NCBI GenBank assembly: GCA_965221605.1 | Contig: CBDCSK010000013.1 | Span: 124,001 to 188,000 of the forward strand | DNA from: Aldehydirespirator sp965221605 | GTDB taxonomy: Bacteria > Actinomycetota > Acidimicrobiia > Acidimicrobiales > Aldehydirespiratoraceae | Direction: 5' to 3' | DNA: 64,000 nt | In this document: one piece after another, positions 8,135 through 17,511 of the stretch | Layout: each line of letters starts with the position of its first letter | Numbering within the stretch: the stretch's first letter is position 1 | Notes under the pieces: model-generated | Seen by the model: the letters and a program-made list of their open reading frames with translations, nothing else | Databases searched by the model: none | What the model was told of the DNA's origin: nothing | Translations under genes and position numbers: made by a program

Positions 8135-9358
8135 TCAGCCGAAGGCGCCCTGAGAGCGCAGGCGGTCGATGCGGTCGTCGTCGTAGTCCAGCAGTTCCTT
8201 GAGCACGTACGGTGCGTCGGCACCCAGTGCTGGGCCAGGCGACAGCGAACCGGCGACCGGATGCTCACCTACCCGCACCGGGGTGACCGGTTGGCGGATC
8301 GTGCCATGCTGGGGGTGCTCGGTCTCGGCCAGCACACCCCGGGCCAGCGTGTGGGGATCGCGCAGCGCCGCGGGCACGTCCTGGATGGGCCCCGACGGCA
8401 CGCCTGCGGCCTCCAGCATCTCCAGCCACTCCGAGGCCGGGCGGGTGCGGAACGCCTCTCTGAGGATCTCCAGCAGCTCGTCCTTGTTGGTATAGCGGGC
8501 CGCGAAGTCCACGAATCTCTCGTCGTCGGTCAACTCCGGCATACCCAGGACCTCGGTGAGCCTCTGCCAGAACTTCTCCTTGGCGCATCCGATCACCAGC
8601 CAGGCGTCGGCAGCCTCGAAGATCTGGAACGGAACGAGCGACGGGTGCGCCGACTCGGCCACCCGCTCGGGCTCGAACCCGCCGGTTAGGTGCCATGTGC
8701 CGAGATAGCCGAGCAGGCTGGTGGCGGTGTCGTGGAGGCTCAGGTCGCAGTCCATGCCGACGCCGTCCCGCCGGGCCGCATGGATGCCGGTGAGCAGGGC
8801 GATCGCGGCCACGAAGCCTCCCGAGAAGTCCACCATCGAAAGGCCGGACTTCGTCGGCGGGCCGGCCGGGTCCCCGGTGAGGGCCATCCAGCCGCACAGA
8901 CCCTGCAAGATGTAGTCGTAGCCGCCCTGTCGGGCCCGCGGACCGGTCATTCCGAAGCCGCTGAGCGAGCAGCACACGATCCGGGGGTTGACTCCCTTCA
9001 GGTCGTCGTAGCAGATGCCGAGAGCGGCGGGAAGGTCGCCGCGCAGGTTCGAGAAGACTGCATCCGAGCAAGCCACCAGGTCGTTGAACACGGCGCGGCC
9101 CGCGGCGTTGCGGATGTCGAGTTCGAGGCTGCGCTTGTTGCGGTTGTAGGTCTGGAAGAAGAGGCTGGAGTCGCCGTGCTGGAAGGGAGGCAGGTAGCGG
9201 GCCACATCGCCGCCGGCGCCGGGATCTTCGATCTTGATCACCTCGGCCCCTAGATCAGCCAGGTGCATGGTGGCGAAGGGCCCGGCTCCGTACTGCTCCA
9301 CGGCCACAATGCGGATGTCCTCGAGAGGCCTCACGCCGTGAGCATAAACCTCAGACAT
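8135..9358 (-). CDS. CaiB/BaiF-family (class III) CoA transferase
   Basis: A 407-residue class III CoA transferase, a family that moves CoA between carboxylic acids through an aspartyl-CoA thioester. The catalytic Asp is D177 in GLSMVDFSGG. The N-terminal LEDIRIVAVEQYGAGPFAT and LGAEVIKIEDPGAGGD segments and the NRNKRSLELD motif are typical. Length matches the family. The neighbouring SDR and alpha/beta-hydrolase-fold genes suggest degradation of an acyl-CoA substrate that cannot be named from sequence. Confidence 0.93.
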   Translation of the reverse strand: MSEVYAHGVRPLEDIRIVAVEQYGAGPFATMHLADLGAEVIKIEDPGAGGDVARYLPPFQHGDSSLFFQTYNRNKRSLELDIRNAAGRAVFNDLVACSDAVFSNLRGDLPAALGICYDDLKGVNPRIVCCSLSGFGMTGPRARQGGYDYILQGLCGWMALTGDPAGPPTKSGLSMVDFSGGFVAAIALLTGIHAARRDGVGMDCDLSLHDTATSLLGYLGTWHLTGGFEPERVAESAHPSLVPFQIFEAADAWLVIGCAKEKFWQRLTEVLGMPELTDDERFVDFAARYTNKDELLEILREAFRTRPASEWLEMLEAAGVPSGPIQDVPAALRDPHTLARGVLAETEHPQHGTIRQPVTPVRVGEHPVAGSLSPGPALGADAPYVLKELLDYDDDRIDRLRSQGAFG

Positions 9359-9415
9359 TTGACCGTCAAAGAGACCCGACCCCCGGAAGCTGGCCGGGGG
9401 TCGTGATGTGGACGG

Positions 9416-10348
9416 CTAGATCGACTGGCTGGGGAAGCCCGGTCCCTCGTGATCCTGGCCGTACATGCTGGCGTTGAGGCGGGCCGCGGCCATCAGCTTG
9501 GCCACCACCGGGCCCAGCTCGGCCGGGTTGTCCGGCTGGACCTCCACCGGGCCGAGGTGCCAGCCCTCGGCGATGCCGAGGTTCGGGCCGCGCACATCGA
9601 AGACCCGGCCGGTCACGTTGGCCGCCTCGGGACTGGCCAGCCACGCCGTGATCACCGCGATCCAACGGGGGTCGATGCTGTCCTTGAACTCCTCGGACGC
9701 GTCGTCGCCGCCCATCAGCGGGGCGGTGAGGCGCGACCATGCCGTTGGGGCCAGGCAGTTGACGGTCACGCCGTAGCGGACCAGCTCCTGGGCCGCGATC
9801 ACCGTGAAGGCGGCGATGCCCGCCTTGGCCGCGCCGTAGTTGGTCTGCCCGACGTTGCCGTAGATGCCCGACGGTGACGACGTGTTGATGATCCGCCCGT
9901 AGGTCTCCTCGCCCGACTTGGCCTTGTTGCGCCAGTAGGTGGCGGCGTGATGCGACGGGCCGAAGGTGCCCTTGAGGTGCACGGCGATCACCGTGTCCCA
10001 ATCGTCCTCGGTCATCGAGAAAACCATCCGGTCGCGCAGGATGCCGGCGTTGTTGACCACGATGTTGATGTCGCCGAAGGTGTCGATGGCCTGTTGCACC
10101 ATGGCCCCGGCGTCGTCGAAGCTGGCCACGCTGCCGCCGTTGACCACGGCCTCGCCCCCGGCGGCCTTGATGGCCTCCACGACCTCGGCCGCCGGCGTGA
10201 GGTCGGCGCCCCCGCCGAACTCGTCGCCGCCCAGGTCGTTGACCACGACCTTGGCCCCGTGCTCGGCGAGCATCAGCGCGTGCTCGCGCCCGATGCCGCG
10301 GCCTGCGCCGGTGACCAGCGCCACCTTCCCTTCGAGAAGCCTGCTCAT
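9416..10348 (-). CDS. Short-chain dehydrogenase, MFE-2/3-hydroxyacyl-CoA dehydrogenase-like
   Basis: A 310-residue classical SDR with the NAD(P)-binding TGAGRGIG motif (13-20), NNAG (99-102) and catalytic Ser about 157-160, Tyr171 and Lys175 in NYGAAKAG. VVVNDLGG after the second strand and a long C-terminal segment with WHLGPVEV resemble the dehydrogenase half of peroxisomal-type multifunctional beta-oxidation enzymes. It probably oxidises a 3-hydroxyacyl-CoA or sterol side-chain intermediate. The start has CAGGAGGCTCC upstream, a good ribosome-binding site. Confidence 0.9.
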   Translation of the reverse strand: MSRLLEGKVALVTGAGRGIGREHALMLAEHGAKVVVNDLGGDEFGGGADLTPAAEVVEAIKAAGGEAVVNGGSVASFDDAGAMVQQAIDTFGDINIVVNNAGILRDRMVFSMTEDDWDTVIAVHLKGTFGPSHHAATYWRNKAKSGEETYGRIINTSSPSGIYGNVGQTNYGAAKAGIAAFTVIAAQELVRYGVTVNCLAPTAWSRLTAPLMGGDDASEEFKDSIDPRWIAVITAWLASPEAANVTGRVFDVRGPNLGIAEGWHLGPVEVQPDNPAELGPVVAKLMAAARLNASMYGQDHEGPGFPSQSI

Positions 10349-10433
10349 GGAGCCTCCTGGTCTGCGGACCGTGGACCTCGGGGCGCCACGCTACCGGTCT
10401 GCAGGCGGGCCCCGGTGAGGGTCGGCGCCGATT

Positions 10434-11042
10434 TCACCACCCTCGGGCGATCCACTCGTCCAGCTGCGGGGACTCGGTGCCGATGGTGGTGTCGAGGCCG
10501 TGGCCGGGCAGCACGATGGTGGATCCGTCGAACTTAGAGAAGATCCGATCCTCGATGGAGCGGATGATGGTCTCGAAGTCGCCGCCCTCGTACTGGGTGG
10601 CGCCCGGACCGCCGGGGAACAGGGTGTCGCCGGTGAACAGCAGCGGCGTCCCTTCCACGTGGAACGAGATCGAGCCCGGGGTGTGGCCCGGGGTGTGCAG
10701 GGTGCGCAGCCGCAGCCGCCCGATCTCGATGACGGTGTCGTCCTCCAGCAGGTAGTCGTAGCTGGGCAGCATGGCCGCGTCCTCGGCGGTCACTCCCACC
10801 TCGTAGCCTGCGTCTCGCACGGCCGGGATGGCCTGGATGTGGTCCCAGTGGCCGTGAGTCTCGAGCACGGTGCGAACACCGAGGGTGCGGCACAGCTCCA
10901 GGAGACGCTCGTGCTCGTTGGCCGCGTCGATCAGCACGGCCTCTCCGGTGGACGTGCAGCGGATCACGAACACGTTGTTCTCAACGGGGCCGACCACCAC
11001 CCTGTGGACCTCCACCCCCGTGTCGGACCAGTGCAGTGTCAT
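10434..11042 (-). CDS. MBL-fold hydrolase, glyoxalase II-like
   Basis: A 202-residue metallo-beta-lactamase-fold protein. The metal-binding THGHWDH (H63, H65, D67, H68), the PGHTPGS loop, the FTGDTLF motif and the C-terminal PGHG supply the expected ligands for a dinuclear site. It resembles hydroxyacylglutathione hydrolases and related thioesterases. In an organism with mycothiol rather than glutathione, the thiol ester substrate is open. Confidence 0.9.
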   Translation of the reverse strand: MTLHWSDTGVEVHRVVVGPVENNVFVIRCTSTGEAVLIDAANEHERLLELCRTLGVRTVLETHGHWDHIQAIPAVRDAGYEVGVTAEDAAMLPSYDYLLEDDTVIEIGRLRLRTLHTPGHTPGSISFHVEGTPLLFTGDTLFPGGPGATQYEGGDFETIIRSIEDRIFSKFDGSTIVLPGHGLDTTIGTESPQLDEWIARGW

Positions 11043-11151
11043 GGCCCGACCCTATCGGGCCCTCCCCCGGCGACGGAGCGGGTGACCGGGGCGGGCGACC
11101 GGGGCGGGCGACTGAGGTCTGGCGCTGAGACTTGGCGCTCAGAACGGGCGC

Positions 11152-11415
11152 TCAGTCGGCGAGGATGCGCACCTCGCCCCTGATCGCGCCCGGCGCGCCG
11201 CAGCACCAGCACGGCACCGACGACGATCCCCGCCACATGACGTCGCAGTTCTCGCAGCGCAGCGCGTAGGGCGCCTCGCCGGCGGGCATCGACGGCTCAG
11301 GCGGGAGCTCGGCCCGGCGGGGTCGGCCGTGCAGGAGTCGAGTCACCGCAGCTGTGACGGCACGGTCCAGAGCACGGGCTGGGAATGCGACCATCTGACG
11401 CACGGGCGTCACCAT
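11152..11415 (-). CDS. Small zinc-ribbon-like protein
   Basis: An 87-residue frame with an ATG at 11415. The C-terminal half has two cysteine pairs, CENC and CWCC, spaced like a zinc ribbon. The N-terminal half is basic with a possible amphipathic helix. No family name can be given. It lies between divergent genes without overlap and its third positions are GC-rich, which supports real coding. Confidence 0.6.
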   Translation of the reverse strand: MVTPVRQMVAFPARALDRAVTAAVTRLLHGRPRRAELPPEPSMPAGEAPYALRCENCDVMWRGSSSVPCWCCGAPGAIRGEVRILAD

Positions 11416-11521
11416 AGATTGCTACCGCGCGCGGGTGGATGATCCCCAGCCCCGGCAAGGTTTGCGGACGGCGCCGGTAGGGTCGCTCGGTCTTTGCCGC
11501 CTCGAGCACCAGGAGTCAACC

Positions 11522-12082
11522 GTGGCCGCCACACCCTGCCCCGCCGAGGACGGATCGAGCCCGGTCCGCCGCGAGTTCCGCGAGCCGCCACCGATGTGCG
11601 TCGATCCCTCCAAGCGGTACACCGCGACCATGGACACCTCGATGGGGTCGCTCACCATCGCCCTCGATGCGGCGGCCGCGCCGTTGACGGTCAACAACTT
11701 CGTGGTGCTGGCCCGGTACCACTACTACGACGGGGTGATCTTCCATCGCATCATCAACGGCTTCGTGTGCCAGGGCGGCGATCCCACCGGCACCGGCCGC
11801 GGCGGACCCGGTTATCGCTTCGCCGACGAGCTGCCCAAGCCGGGACGCTACGAGATCGGCTCGCTGGCCATGGCCAACGCCGGGCCCAACACCAACGGCA
11901 GCCAGTTCTTCATCATCAGCGGCCCCAACGGCGCCGGGCTGCCGCCGCAGTACTCGCTGTTCGGCAAGGTCGTGAAGGGACTGGATGTGGTGGACGCCAT
12001 GCAACGGGTCGACACCGACCGCAACGACCGCCCGCTAACCGACGTGACCATCGATTCGGTGACGATCACCGAGTCGGACTGA
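11522..12082 (+). CDS. Peptidyl-prolyl cis-trans isomerase, cyclophilin type
   Basis: The GTG at 11522 is preceded by CCAGGAGTC at good spacing and is preferred to an upstream ATG at 11435. The protein catalyses proline isomerisation during folding. Cyclophilin motifs are present: YDGVIFHRIINGFVCQGGDP with catalytic Arg, and LAMANAGPNTNGSQFFI. The chain is about 186 residues with no signal peptide, so it is cytoplasmic. It may share a transcript with the downstream dehydrogenase 60 bp away. Confidence 0.93.
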   Translation: MAATPCPAEDGSSPVRREFREPPPMCVDPSKRYTATMDTSMGSLTIALDAAAAPLTVNNFVVLARYHYYDGVIFHRIINGFVCQGGDPTGTGRGGPGYRFADELPKPGRYEIGSLAMANAGPNTNGSQFFIISGPNGAGLPPQYSLFGKVVKGLDVVDAMQRVDTDRNDRPLTDVTIDSVTITESD

Positions 12083-12143
12083 GCAACTTCGAAGCTCCCC
12101 GCCGCGGCTGAAACAGGAACGCACCCACCAGGAGAAGGCGAAC

Positions 12144-12995
12144 ATGGAGATCAGCACAATCGGCGTGATCGGCGTCGGGACCATGGGCAGCGGGGTCGTG
12201 GAGGTAGTGGCCCGCAACGGCCTGCAGGTGGTGGCCCGGGAGGCGACGCCGGAGCTGGTGGAGGCCGGCCGGATGCGGGTGGAGAAGTCGATGGACCGGG
12301 GCGTCGCCCGGGGCAAGCTCGACGAGGCCACCCGCGACGCCGCAGCCGCGGCCATCGCATGGACCACCGATCTGGAAGACCTGGCCGGCTGTCAGCTGGT
12401 GCTGGAGGCGGTGCCCGAGAGACTGCCGCTGAAGCTGGAGATCTTCGGCGTGCTCGACCGGGTCCTGGACCCGGCCGCGATCATGGCCACCAACACGTCG
12501 TCGATACCCATCATCGACGTGGCCATGGGCACGTCCCGCCCCCAACAGGTGCTGGGCATGCACTTCTTCAACCCGGCCACGGTGATGAAGCTGGTCGAGG
12601 TGATCAGCACCCAGATCACCGCGCCGGAGGTGACCGAGGCCGCCACCGCCTTCGCCACCGACACCCTCGGCAAGCGGGTGGTGCCCGCCCCGGACCGGGC
12701 CGGTTTCGTGGTCAACAAGCTGCTGGTGCCCTACATCTGCCAGGCCATCGAGATGTACGAGTCGGGCCATGCGTCGGCCGGCGACATCGACGACGCCATG
12801 AAGCTGGGGGCCGGGCATCCCATGGGGCCCCTGACGCTGGCCGACCTGATCGGGCTCGACGTGTGCCTGTTCACGGCCGAGTCGCTGCACGCGGAGTACG
12901 CCGAGCGCTTCTACGCTCCGCCGCCGCTGCTGCGCCGCATGGTGGCCGCGGGCCGGCTGGGACGCAAGACCGGCCGCGGCTTCTACGAATACTGA
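12144..12995 (+). CDS. 3-hydroxyacyl-CoA / 3-hydroxybutyryl-CoA dehydrogenase
   Basis: A 283-residue NAD-dependent dehydrogenase with the two usual domains. The N-terminal Rossmann fold has GVGTMGSG (G10, G12, G15). The active-site segment is QVLGMHFFNPATVMKLVEVI, with His and Glu. The C-terminal helical domain has GFVVNKLLVPY and GHPMGPLTLADLIGLD. It oxidises (S)-3-hydroxyacyl-CoA in beta-oxidation or the reverse in butanoate metabolism. CCAGGAGAAGG precedes the ATG. Confidence 0.94.
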   Translation: MEISTIGVIGVGTMGSGVVEVVARNGLQVVAREATPELVEAGRMRVEKSMDRGVARGKLDEATRDAAAAAIAWTTDLEDLAGCQLVLEAVPERLPLKLEIFGVLDRVLDPAAIMATNTSSIPIIDVAMGTSRPQQVLGMHFFNPATVMKLVEVISTQITAPEVTEAATAFATDTLGKRVVPAPDRAGFVVNKLLVPYICQAIEMYESGHASAGDIDDAMKLGAGHPMGPLTLADLIGLDVCLFTAESLHAEYAERFYAPPPLLRRMVAAGRLGRKTGRGFYEY

Positions 12996-13074
12996 CGCCT
13001 CTTTCGTGGCCTGATCGCGGAACTCCTGTGACTTTTCCACCTGTGCGGTGGATTCATGACAGTAGTTCGGCCGA

Positions 13075-13446
13075 TCAAGGGCTCTGAACGCGTTGCTCGG
13101 CCCAGCGGCCAGCGACGGCTCGGGCCTCGACCTCCAAGGAGATGGCCCAGTAGGCCTGCCGGTGGTTGCGCAGGCGCCGGAGGTGGCCGAAGTACTCCCG
13201 CACGTACCGCCATAGGAATCCCACCAAGCCCAGTTCGGCGTACTGCTCGACGTGCACCAGCTCGTGGGCGAGTAGCACCCGCCGGCCTGAGCGGTCGTCG
13301 TCGCGTAGCACGAGGATGAGTCGTCCCAGGGTCATGCCGTGCATGCCGGGTGACAGCACCGGCACCTTCTGAACCCTGGCGCGCCGGGCGATCTCGGCGG
13401 GCACGAGGTCGTAGCCGGCGATCTCGTGAGGGTTGAGCCTCCTCAT
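13075..13446 (-). CDS. Small zincin-like protein with HExxH motif
   Basis: A 123-residue protein with LLAHELVHVEQYAELG, a gluzincin-type HExxH (H61, E62, H65) like those in DUF4157-type domains. A possible third ligand is the Glu in ISLEVEARA. It overlaps the HAD gene by 4 bp (ATGA). No signal peptide or membrane helix is obvious. A metalloprotease activity is plausible but unproven. Confidence 0.72.
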   Translation of the reverse strand: MRRLNPHEIAGYDLVPAEIARRARVQKVPVLSPGMHGMTLGRLILVLRDDDRSGRRVLLAHELVHVEQYAELGLVGFLWRYVREYFGHLRRLRNHRQAYWAISLEVEARAVAGRWAEQRVQSP

Positions 13447-14219
13447 GCCGGGTGGACGCCGTAGCGTCCGCCGGTGCCGGCCGGTCCGGCCATGCCGGCA
13501 CCCAGCTCGCCGCCTGGGGCCCAGTTCATCAGCAGCTGCGGCAGATCCCTCAAGGCCCTAAGGGTCGGCACCTCGACCTCGTGGCCGTCGTGGTCGTCCT
13601 CGTGACGCCAGGTCACGTGGTACGGGATGTGCACCGCCGTCCCGCCCAGCTCCAGCACCGGCAACACGTCGGATCGCAGCGAGTTGCCCACCATCACGAA
13701 CCGGGACGGATCGATCCCGTGACGCTCAAGCAGCTCGCTGTAGACGGCGGCGTCCTTGTCGGCCACCACCTCCACCCGCCAGAACCGCTCGGCCAAGCCG
13801 CTGGCGGCCACCTTGGCCAGCTGGTCGTGGACATCACCCTTGGTGATGACCATCAGCCGGTGGTGCCCGAGGGCGTCGAGCACTTCCTCCACTCCATCTA
13901 TGAGCTCGATCGGCCGGTCCAGGAGCCGCTTGCCGTAGCCGATGATCGCGGTGATGCGGCCGGCGTCGACCCGGCCGCCGCTGATGCAGACCGCGGCCTC
14001 GATCATCGACAGGGTGAACGACTTCACGCCGTAGCCGAAGCGGGGCAGGTTCGTCATCTGGATCTCGTGCAGGCGATCAGCGACCGTCTGGGTGTCGGCC
14101 CAGGGTGACAGCAGCTCCTCGTACTCGCGCTGCACGTCCTGGAACAGATCTTCGTTGTGCCACAGCGTGTCGTCGGCATCGAAGGCGACGGTCAGCGGCT
14201 GGTGCTCATCTACGGTCAC
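13443..14219 (-). CDS. HAD-superfamily hydrolase
   Basis: HAD motif I is VAFDADDTLWH with the nucleophile and general-acid Asp pair. Motif II is the VITKGD strand. Motif III is a Lys in the VVADKDAAVY region, and motif IV is FVMVGNSLRSDV. The cap insertion is helical. The substrate is unknown. The GTG at 14219 is preferred because residues upstream of it look non-conserved; an ATG at 14303 would add 28 residues, ending a few bases before the IS1380 insertion. That insertion is therefore close to this gene's promoter. Confidence 0.85.
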   Translation of the reverse strand: MTVDEHQPLTVAFDADDTLWHNEDLFQDVQREYEELLSPWADTQTVADRLHEIQMTNLPRFGYGVKSFTLSMIEAAVCISGGRVDAGRITAIIGYGKRLLDRPIELIDGVEEVLDALGHHRLMVITKGDVHDQLAKVAASGLAERFWRVEVVADKDAAVYSELLERHGIDPSRFVMVGNSLRSDVLPVLELGGTAVHIPYHVTWRHEDDHDGHEVEVPTLRALRDLPQLLMNWAPGGELGAGMAGPAGTGGRYGVHPA

Positions 14220-14310
14220 GGTTCCGATGATACGACCGACCGGTGACGGGACAGCGACGGATCGGCGAGGCCCGGCGACGGCGTTGCGGGCCGCAGTGGG
14301 CATCCTTTAG

Positions 14311-15930
14311 CCTGAATCCACCGATGGGCTGGTCGGGGTGGGCTGGTCGGGGTGTTTGTGGGGGTGTTTGGCTGGTTGGGGTGCGGCGGGTGTTGTTGGG
14401 GCGTGTTGGGCCGGCGGTTGGGACTGGGCTGGTTTGTGGCGCTCAGGGGGGTGTGTTCTGGGTGGCGCCGGGCCCGGGGCTGGGGGTTCAGATGAGTTGG
14501 GGGAGGTTGCGGGTGTGTGTGAGCGCGGCGGTGAATTGGTGTGCCCAGGGCCAGTTGAGCGGGAGGCGGAGTTTGTGTCGGTGGCTGTGGTTGACGAGGC
14601 GTCCGGGCACGGCGAGCAGCCGCCGGCGGACGGTGGCGGCTGCGGTGAGCCGTTCGGGGTGCTGTGTGTGTCCGAGTCGTGCGGTCCAGCGGGTGAGGTT
14701 GTGGGCCAGCACGGCGCAGGCGAGGTGGGCGGCGTTGGCGAAGAACCTTCCGGAGGGGCAGTGGGCGAGGCCGTTGTCTTTGAGGTCTCTGATGGCGAGC
14801 TCGACTCGGGCGTGGCCGCGGTGGTAGGCGTCGGCGGTTTCGGTGTCGAGGTCGTCTCTGTTCGTGATGAACGCGTGGTGGCGCCAGTCGGGCCACAGCT
14901 CGCGTTGGGGGCCTTCTGGGAGTCGGGTGCGGCGCACCACGAGGCGCAGCTTTCGGGGGCCACAGGGGTCGCGGCGGCTCGTTGTGATGGCGCACTCGGC
15001 GACCTGGGCTTCCCCGTCGGGGTAGGCGATCGGCGTCCAGGCGGTCTCGTCGATGCCGTCGATGGCTGCTTTGACTTTGGCGTTCTGTGGGATCGTGACC
15101 GACCAGCGGGCCTTGTATGTGTCGAGCTTTGCGATCAGCGCGTAGGAGAAGAACCCGGCGTCGGCGCGCACGGTGAGCTTCGTGCCCGGCGCGAGGCGTC
15201 CGAGGCGGGCCAGGGTCTCCGCGGCGAAGCGGACATGGCCGCGCTGGGAGGACCCCGACCGCATCCTGGCGTGGAGCACCTCGCCGGTGTCGTCCCGGGT
15301 CGCCGCCAGCGGGTGGTAGCCCCAAACCTTGGTGTGGCCGTAGGCCGCGCCCTGCTTGGACTTGCCGTGGACCTCACAGACCGTGGAGTCCAGATCCACC
15401 GTCATCTCCGCCGCTGCCGGCGCCGCGCCCGAAGACCACGCCCGGCTGAGCGCCAGCTCCAGGGCGCGGTCGAACTGGCGCACATGGCCCCAGGTGAAGG
15501 ACCGCAGCCACGTCCCCAACGTCGACGGCGCCGCAGGCTCAAAGCCCAGCACCGCCGAAGCGGACCCGGCCCGCAGCCTGTCGGCGTCGCCGATGAACGA
15601 GCCGCCCACCAGCATCGACGCCACCACCGACAGCGCCTTCGCCCCGGACCCACGGCCCGCCGCGGGCGGGCGCACCGCATCGTCGATGAGCGCCTCCAAA
15701 CCCAGCCGGCCCATCACCGTGCCCGCCAACAGCAGCCCCGCATCGGCCACCAGCGAAGCGTCGTCGAACACCGCCTCGATCCCGTCGATACCACCCGCTA
15801 CGCTGCTCACAGGAAGTGCCTCCTCACATGGCCAGAATCACTGTTGACTCAAACAGCATTCTCCCATGTCAGGAGGCCTTTCCGGTGGACGCGCCAACCC
15901 CACAAACCTCACCGCGCCGGTGGATCCAGG
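14311..15930 (-). mobile_element. IS1380-family insertion sequence, copy 1
   Basis: A complete 1620-bp element. The ends are near-perfect inverted repeats: CCTGAATCCACCG on the left and CCTGGATCCACCG on the right, complement read. The flanks carry a 5-bp target duplication TTTAG (14306-14310 and 15931-15935). It holds one transposase gene. It is identical to copy 3 as far as compared by eye; copy 2 differs at one synonymous site. It separates the downstream beta-propeller gene from its original upstream region. Confidence 0.93.
14488..15810 (-). CDS. IS1380-family transposase (copy 1)
   Basis: A 440-residue DDE transposase with a GTG start preceded by GAGGAGG. Catalytic-domain segments include VDLDSTVCEVHGKSKQGA and GYHPLAA, the RADAGFFSY block carrying the second acidic region, and the HARVELAIRDLKDNGLAHCPSG block carrying the final Glu. 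The whole frame is intact, so the element may be active. Confidence 0.93.
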   Translation of the reverse strand: MSSVAGGIDGIEAVFDDASLVADAGLLLAGTVMGRLGLEALIDDAVRPPAAGRGSGAKALSVVASMLVGGSFIGDADRLRAGSASAVLGFEPAAPSTLGTWLRSFTWGHVRQFDRALELALSRAWSSGAAPAAAEMTVDLDSTVCEVHGKSKQGAAYGHTKVWGYHPLAATRDDTGEVLHARMRSGSSQRGHVRFAAETLARLGRLAPGTKLTVRADAGFFSYALIAKLDTYKARWSVTIPQNAKVKAAIDGIDETAWTPIAYPDGEAQVAECAITTSRRDPCGPRKLRLVVRRTRLPEGPQRELWPDWRHHAFITNRDDLDTETADAYHRGHARVELAIRDLKDNGLAHCPSGRFFANAAHLACAVLAHNLTRWTARLGHTQHPERLTAAATVRRRLLAVPGRLVNHSHRHKLRLPLNWPWAHQFTAALTHTRNLPQLI

Positions 15931-15934
15931 TTTA

Positions 15935-17488
15935 GTGGTGGCGGATCGGTCGAGGAGGTTTCACCTGGGTCTGCTGATCTCGGCTGCCGTTCTGGGAGCC
16001 CTAGTGATGGTCGCATGGTGGGCGCCCCGAGTGGACCGGGGCGAGCCCGACGAGACCGACCTCGCCCTGGCTGCGGCGGCCACTTCCACCACCACGACGA
16101 CCACAACCACCACCACGACGACCACAACCACAACGACGGTGCCGCCCTTCGAGGGCTGGGTGGACCCGGAGACGTCCGGCCAGCCGTGGGGCGACACGGT
16201 GGAGGGGCTGCTCACGTTCAGAGGCAACCCGACGCGCACCTACTACGGCCGCGGTCCCGTGCCATCGGCGCCGCAGGAAGCCTGGCATTTCCCCCGCAGT
16301 GAGCGGATGTGCTCGCTGTCGTCGGTGGGTGGCGAGCCCCGGCAGTGGTGCGGCACCGGCTGGACCGGCCAGCCCGCCATCTTCGAGCGTGACGGCCGTA
16401 CCTGGGTGGTGGTCGGCGCGTTCAGCCGCAGTGTCCACTTCCTCGACGCCGACACCGGCGAGCGGCTGCTGCCCGACTTCGCCACCGGCGACATCATCAA
16501 GGGATCGGTGACCGTCGACCCCGACGGCTACCCGCTGGTGTACATCGGCAGCCGGGACAACCGCTTCCGGGTGATCGCTTTCGACGGCGAGGCGCCCCGG
16601 GAACTGTGGTCGCTGGGCGCCTACGACCTCGCTCCGATCATGTGGAACGACGACTGGGACGGTGCCGGGCTGGTGATCGACGACTACCTGTTCATCGGCG
16701 GGGAGAACTCCCGGATCCACATCGTCAAGCTCAACCGGGGCTACGGCGACGACGGGCTGGTGACCGCCGACCCGCAGGTGGTGTTCCATGCGCCCGGCTG
16801 GGACGACGAGCTGCTGGCCGCGGTGGGTCGGGAGCTGTCGATCGAGACCTCGGTGGCCATCAGCGGCGACACCTTGTACTTCGCCAACTCGGGCGGCCTG
16901 GTGCAGGGCTGGGACATCTCGGAGCTGCGGGACGACCCCACCGCGGTGCCCGAGCGGGTGTTCCGCTTCTGGACCGGCGACGACACCGACGCCACGCTGG
17001 TGATCGACGCCGAGGGCATGCTCTATGCCGGTGTCGAGTACCAGAGGGGCACGGCCCGCTCCCACGAGGTGGGGCAGATCATCAAGCTCGACCCGAGCCG
17101 GCCCGATGATCCGCTGGTGTGGGGCGTGCATGTGCGGGGTGCGCTGGACGGGTCGGGGGTGTGGGCCACGCCGGGGCTGCACCGGGATCTGCTGATCGTG
17201 CCCACCCACACGGGCCATGTGTACGGGTTGGACACCGCCACCGGGGAGATCCGCTGGACGAAGAAGCTGCCGGGTCCGACGTGGCCGAGCCCGGTCATTG
17301 TCGACGATGTGTGGGTCCAGGGCGACTGCGGCGGCGGCCTCTACGCCTTCGACGTGAGCGACACCACGGTGGAGCCGCCCCAGCTGTGGAGCATCTCTCT
17401 GGACGCCTGCATCGAGTCCACCCCCGCCGTGTGGGACGGCCTAATAGTCGTAGGCACCAAAGCCGGCTACATCCACGCCCTCCACTAA
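15935..17488 (+). CDS. Membrane-anchored PQQ-like beta-propeller protein with Thr linker
   Basis: The frame begins with GTG codons at 15935/15938, right at the IS1380 target duplication. An ATG at 15866 inside the IS is also in frame and would add 23 residues. The product has a membrane anchor (HLGLLISAAVLGALVMVAWW), then a run of 17 Thr, then about 430 residues of PQQ-type repeats. These include LDADTGERLL, WGVHVRGALDGSG, YGLDTATGEIRWTKKLPG and IVVGTKAGYIHALH. It is probably surface-exposed, perhaps with scaffold or binding roles; no enzyme residues were recognised. The IS has removed the native promoter region and perhaps part of the N-terminus. Confidence 0.82.
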   Translation: MVADRSRRFHLGLLISAAVLGALVMVAWWAPRVDRGEPDETDLALAAAATSTTTTTTTTTTTTTTTTTVPPFEGWVDPETSGQPWGDTVEGLLTFRGNPTRTYYGRGPVPSAPQEAWHFPRSERMCSLSSVGGEPRQWCGTGWTGQPAIFERDGRTWVVVGAFSRSVHFLDADTGERLLPDFATGDIIKGSVTVDPDGYPLVYIGSRDNRFRVIAFDGEAPRELWSLGAYDLAPIMWNDDWDGAGLVIDDYLFIGGENSRIHIVKLNRGYGDDGLVTADPQVVFHAPGWDDELLAAVGRELSIETSVAISGDTLYFANSGGLVQGWDISELRDDPTAVPERVFRFWTGDDTDATLVIDAEGMLYAGVEYQRGTARSHEVGQIIKLDPSRPDDPLVWGVHVRGALDGSGVWATPGLHRDLLIVPTHTGHVYGLDTATGEIRWTKKLPGPTWPSPVIVDDVWVQGDCGGGLYAFDVSDTTVEPPQLWSISLDACIESTPAVWDGLIVVGTKAGYIHALH

Positions 17489-17511
17489 CCCCGCCACCCT
17501 CCGGCCACACA

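Noticed and set aside
12066..13040. 324-codon leftward frame
   Set aside because: Antisense to the hydroxyacyl-CoA dehydrogenase; no family features.
14338..16302. 654-codon rightward frame
   Set aside because: Antisense to the IS1380 transposase; Gly/Val and Arg/His-rich with no domain. The same applies to the frames at 41537-43651 and 43162-44772.
16001..17218. 405-codon leftward frame over the beta-propeller gene
   Set aside because: Antisense shadow, rich in His, Gly and Val; the poly-Val run is only the complement of the Thr repeats.
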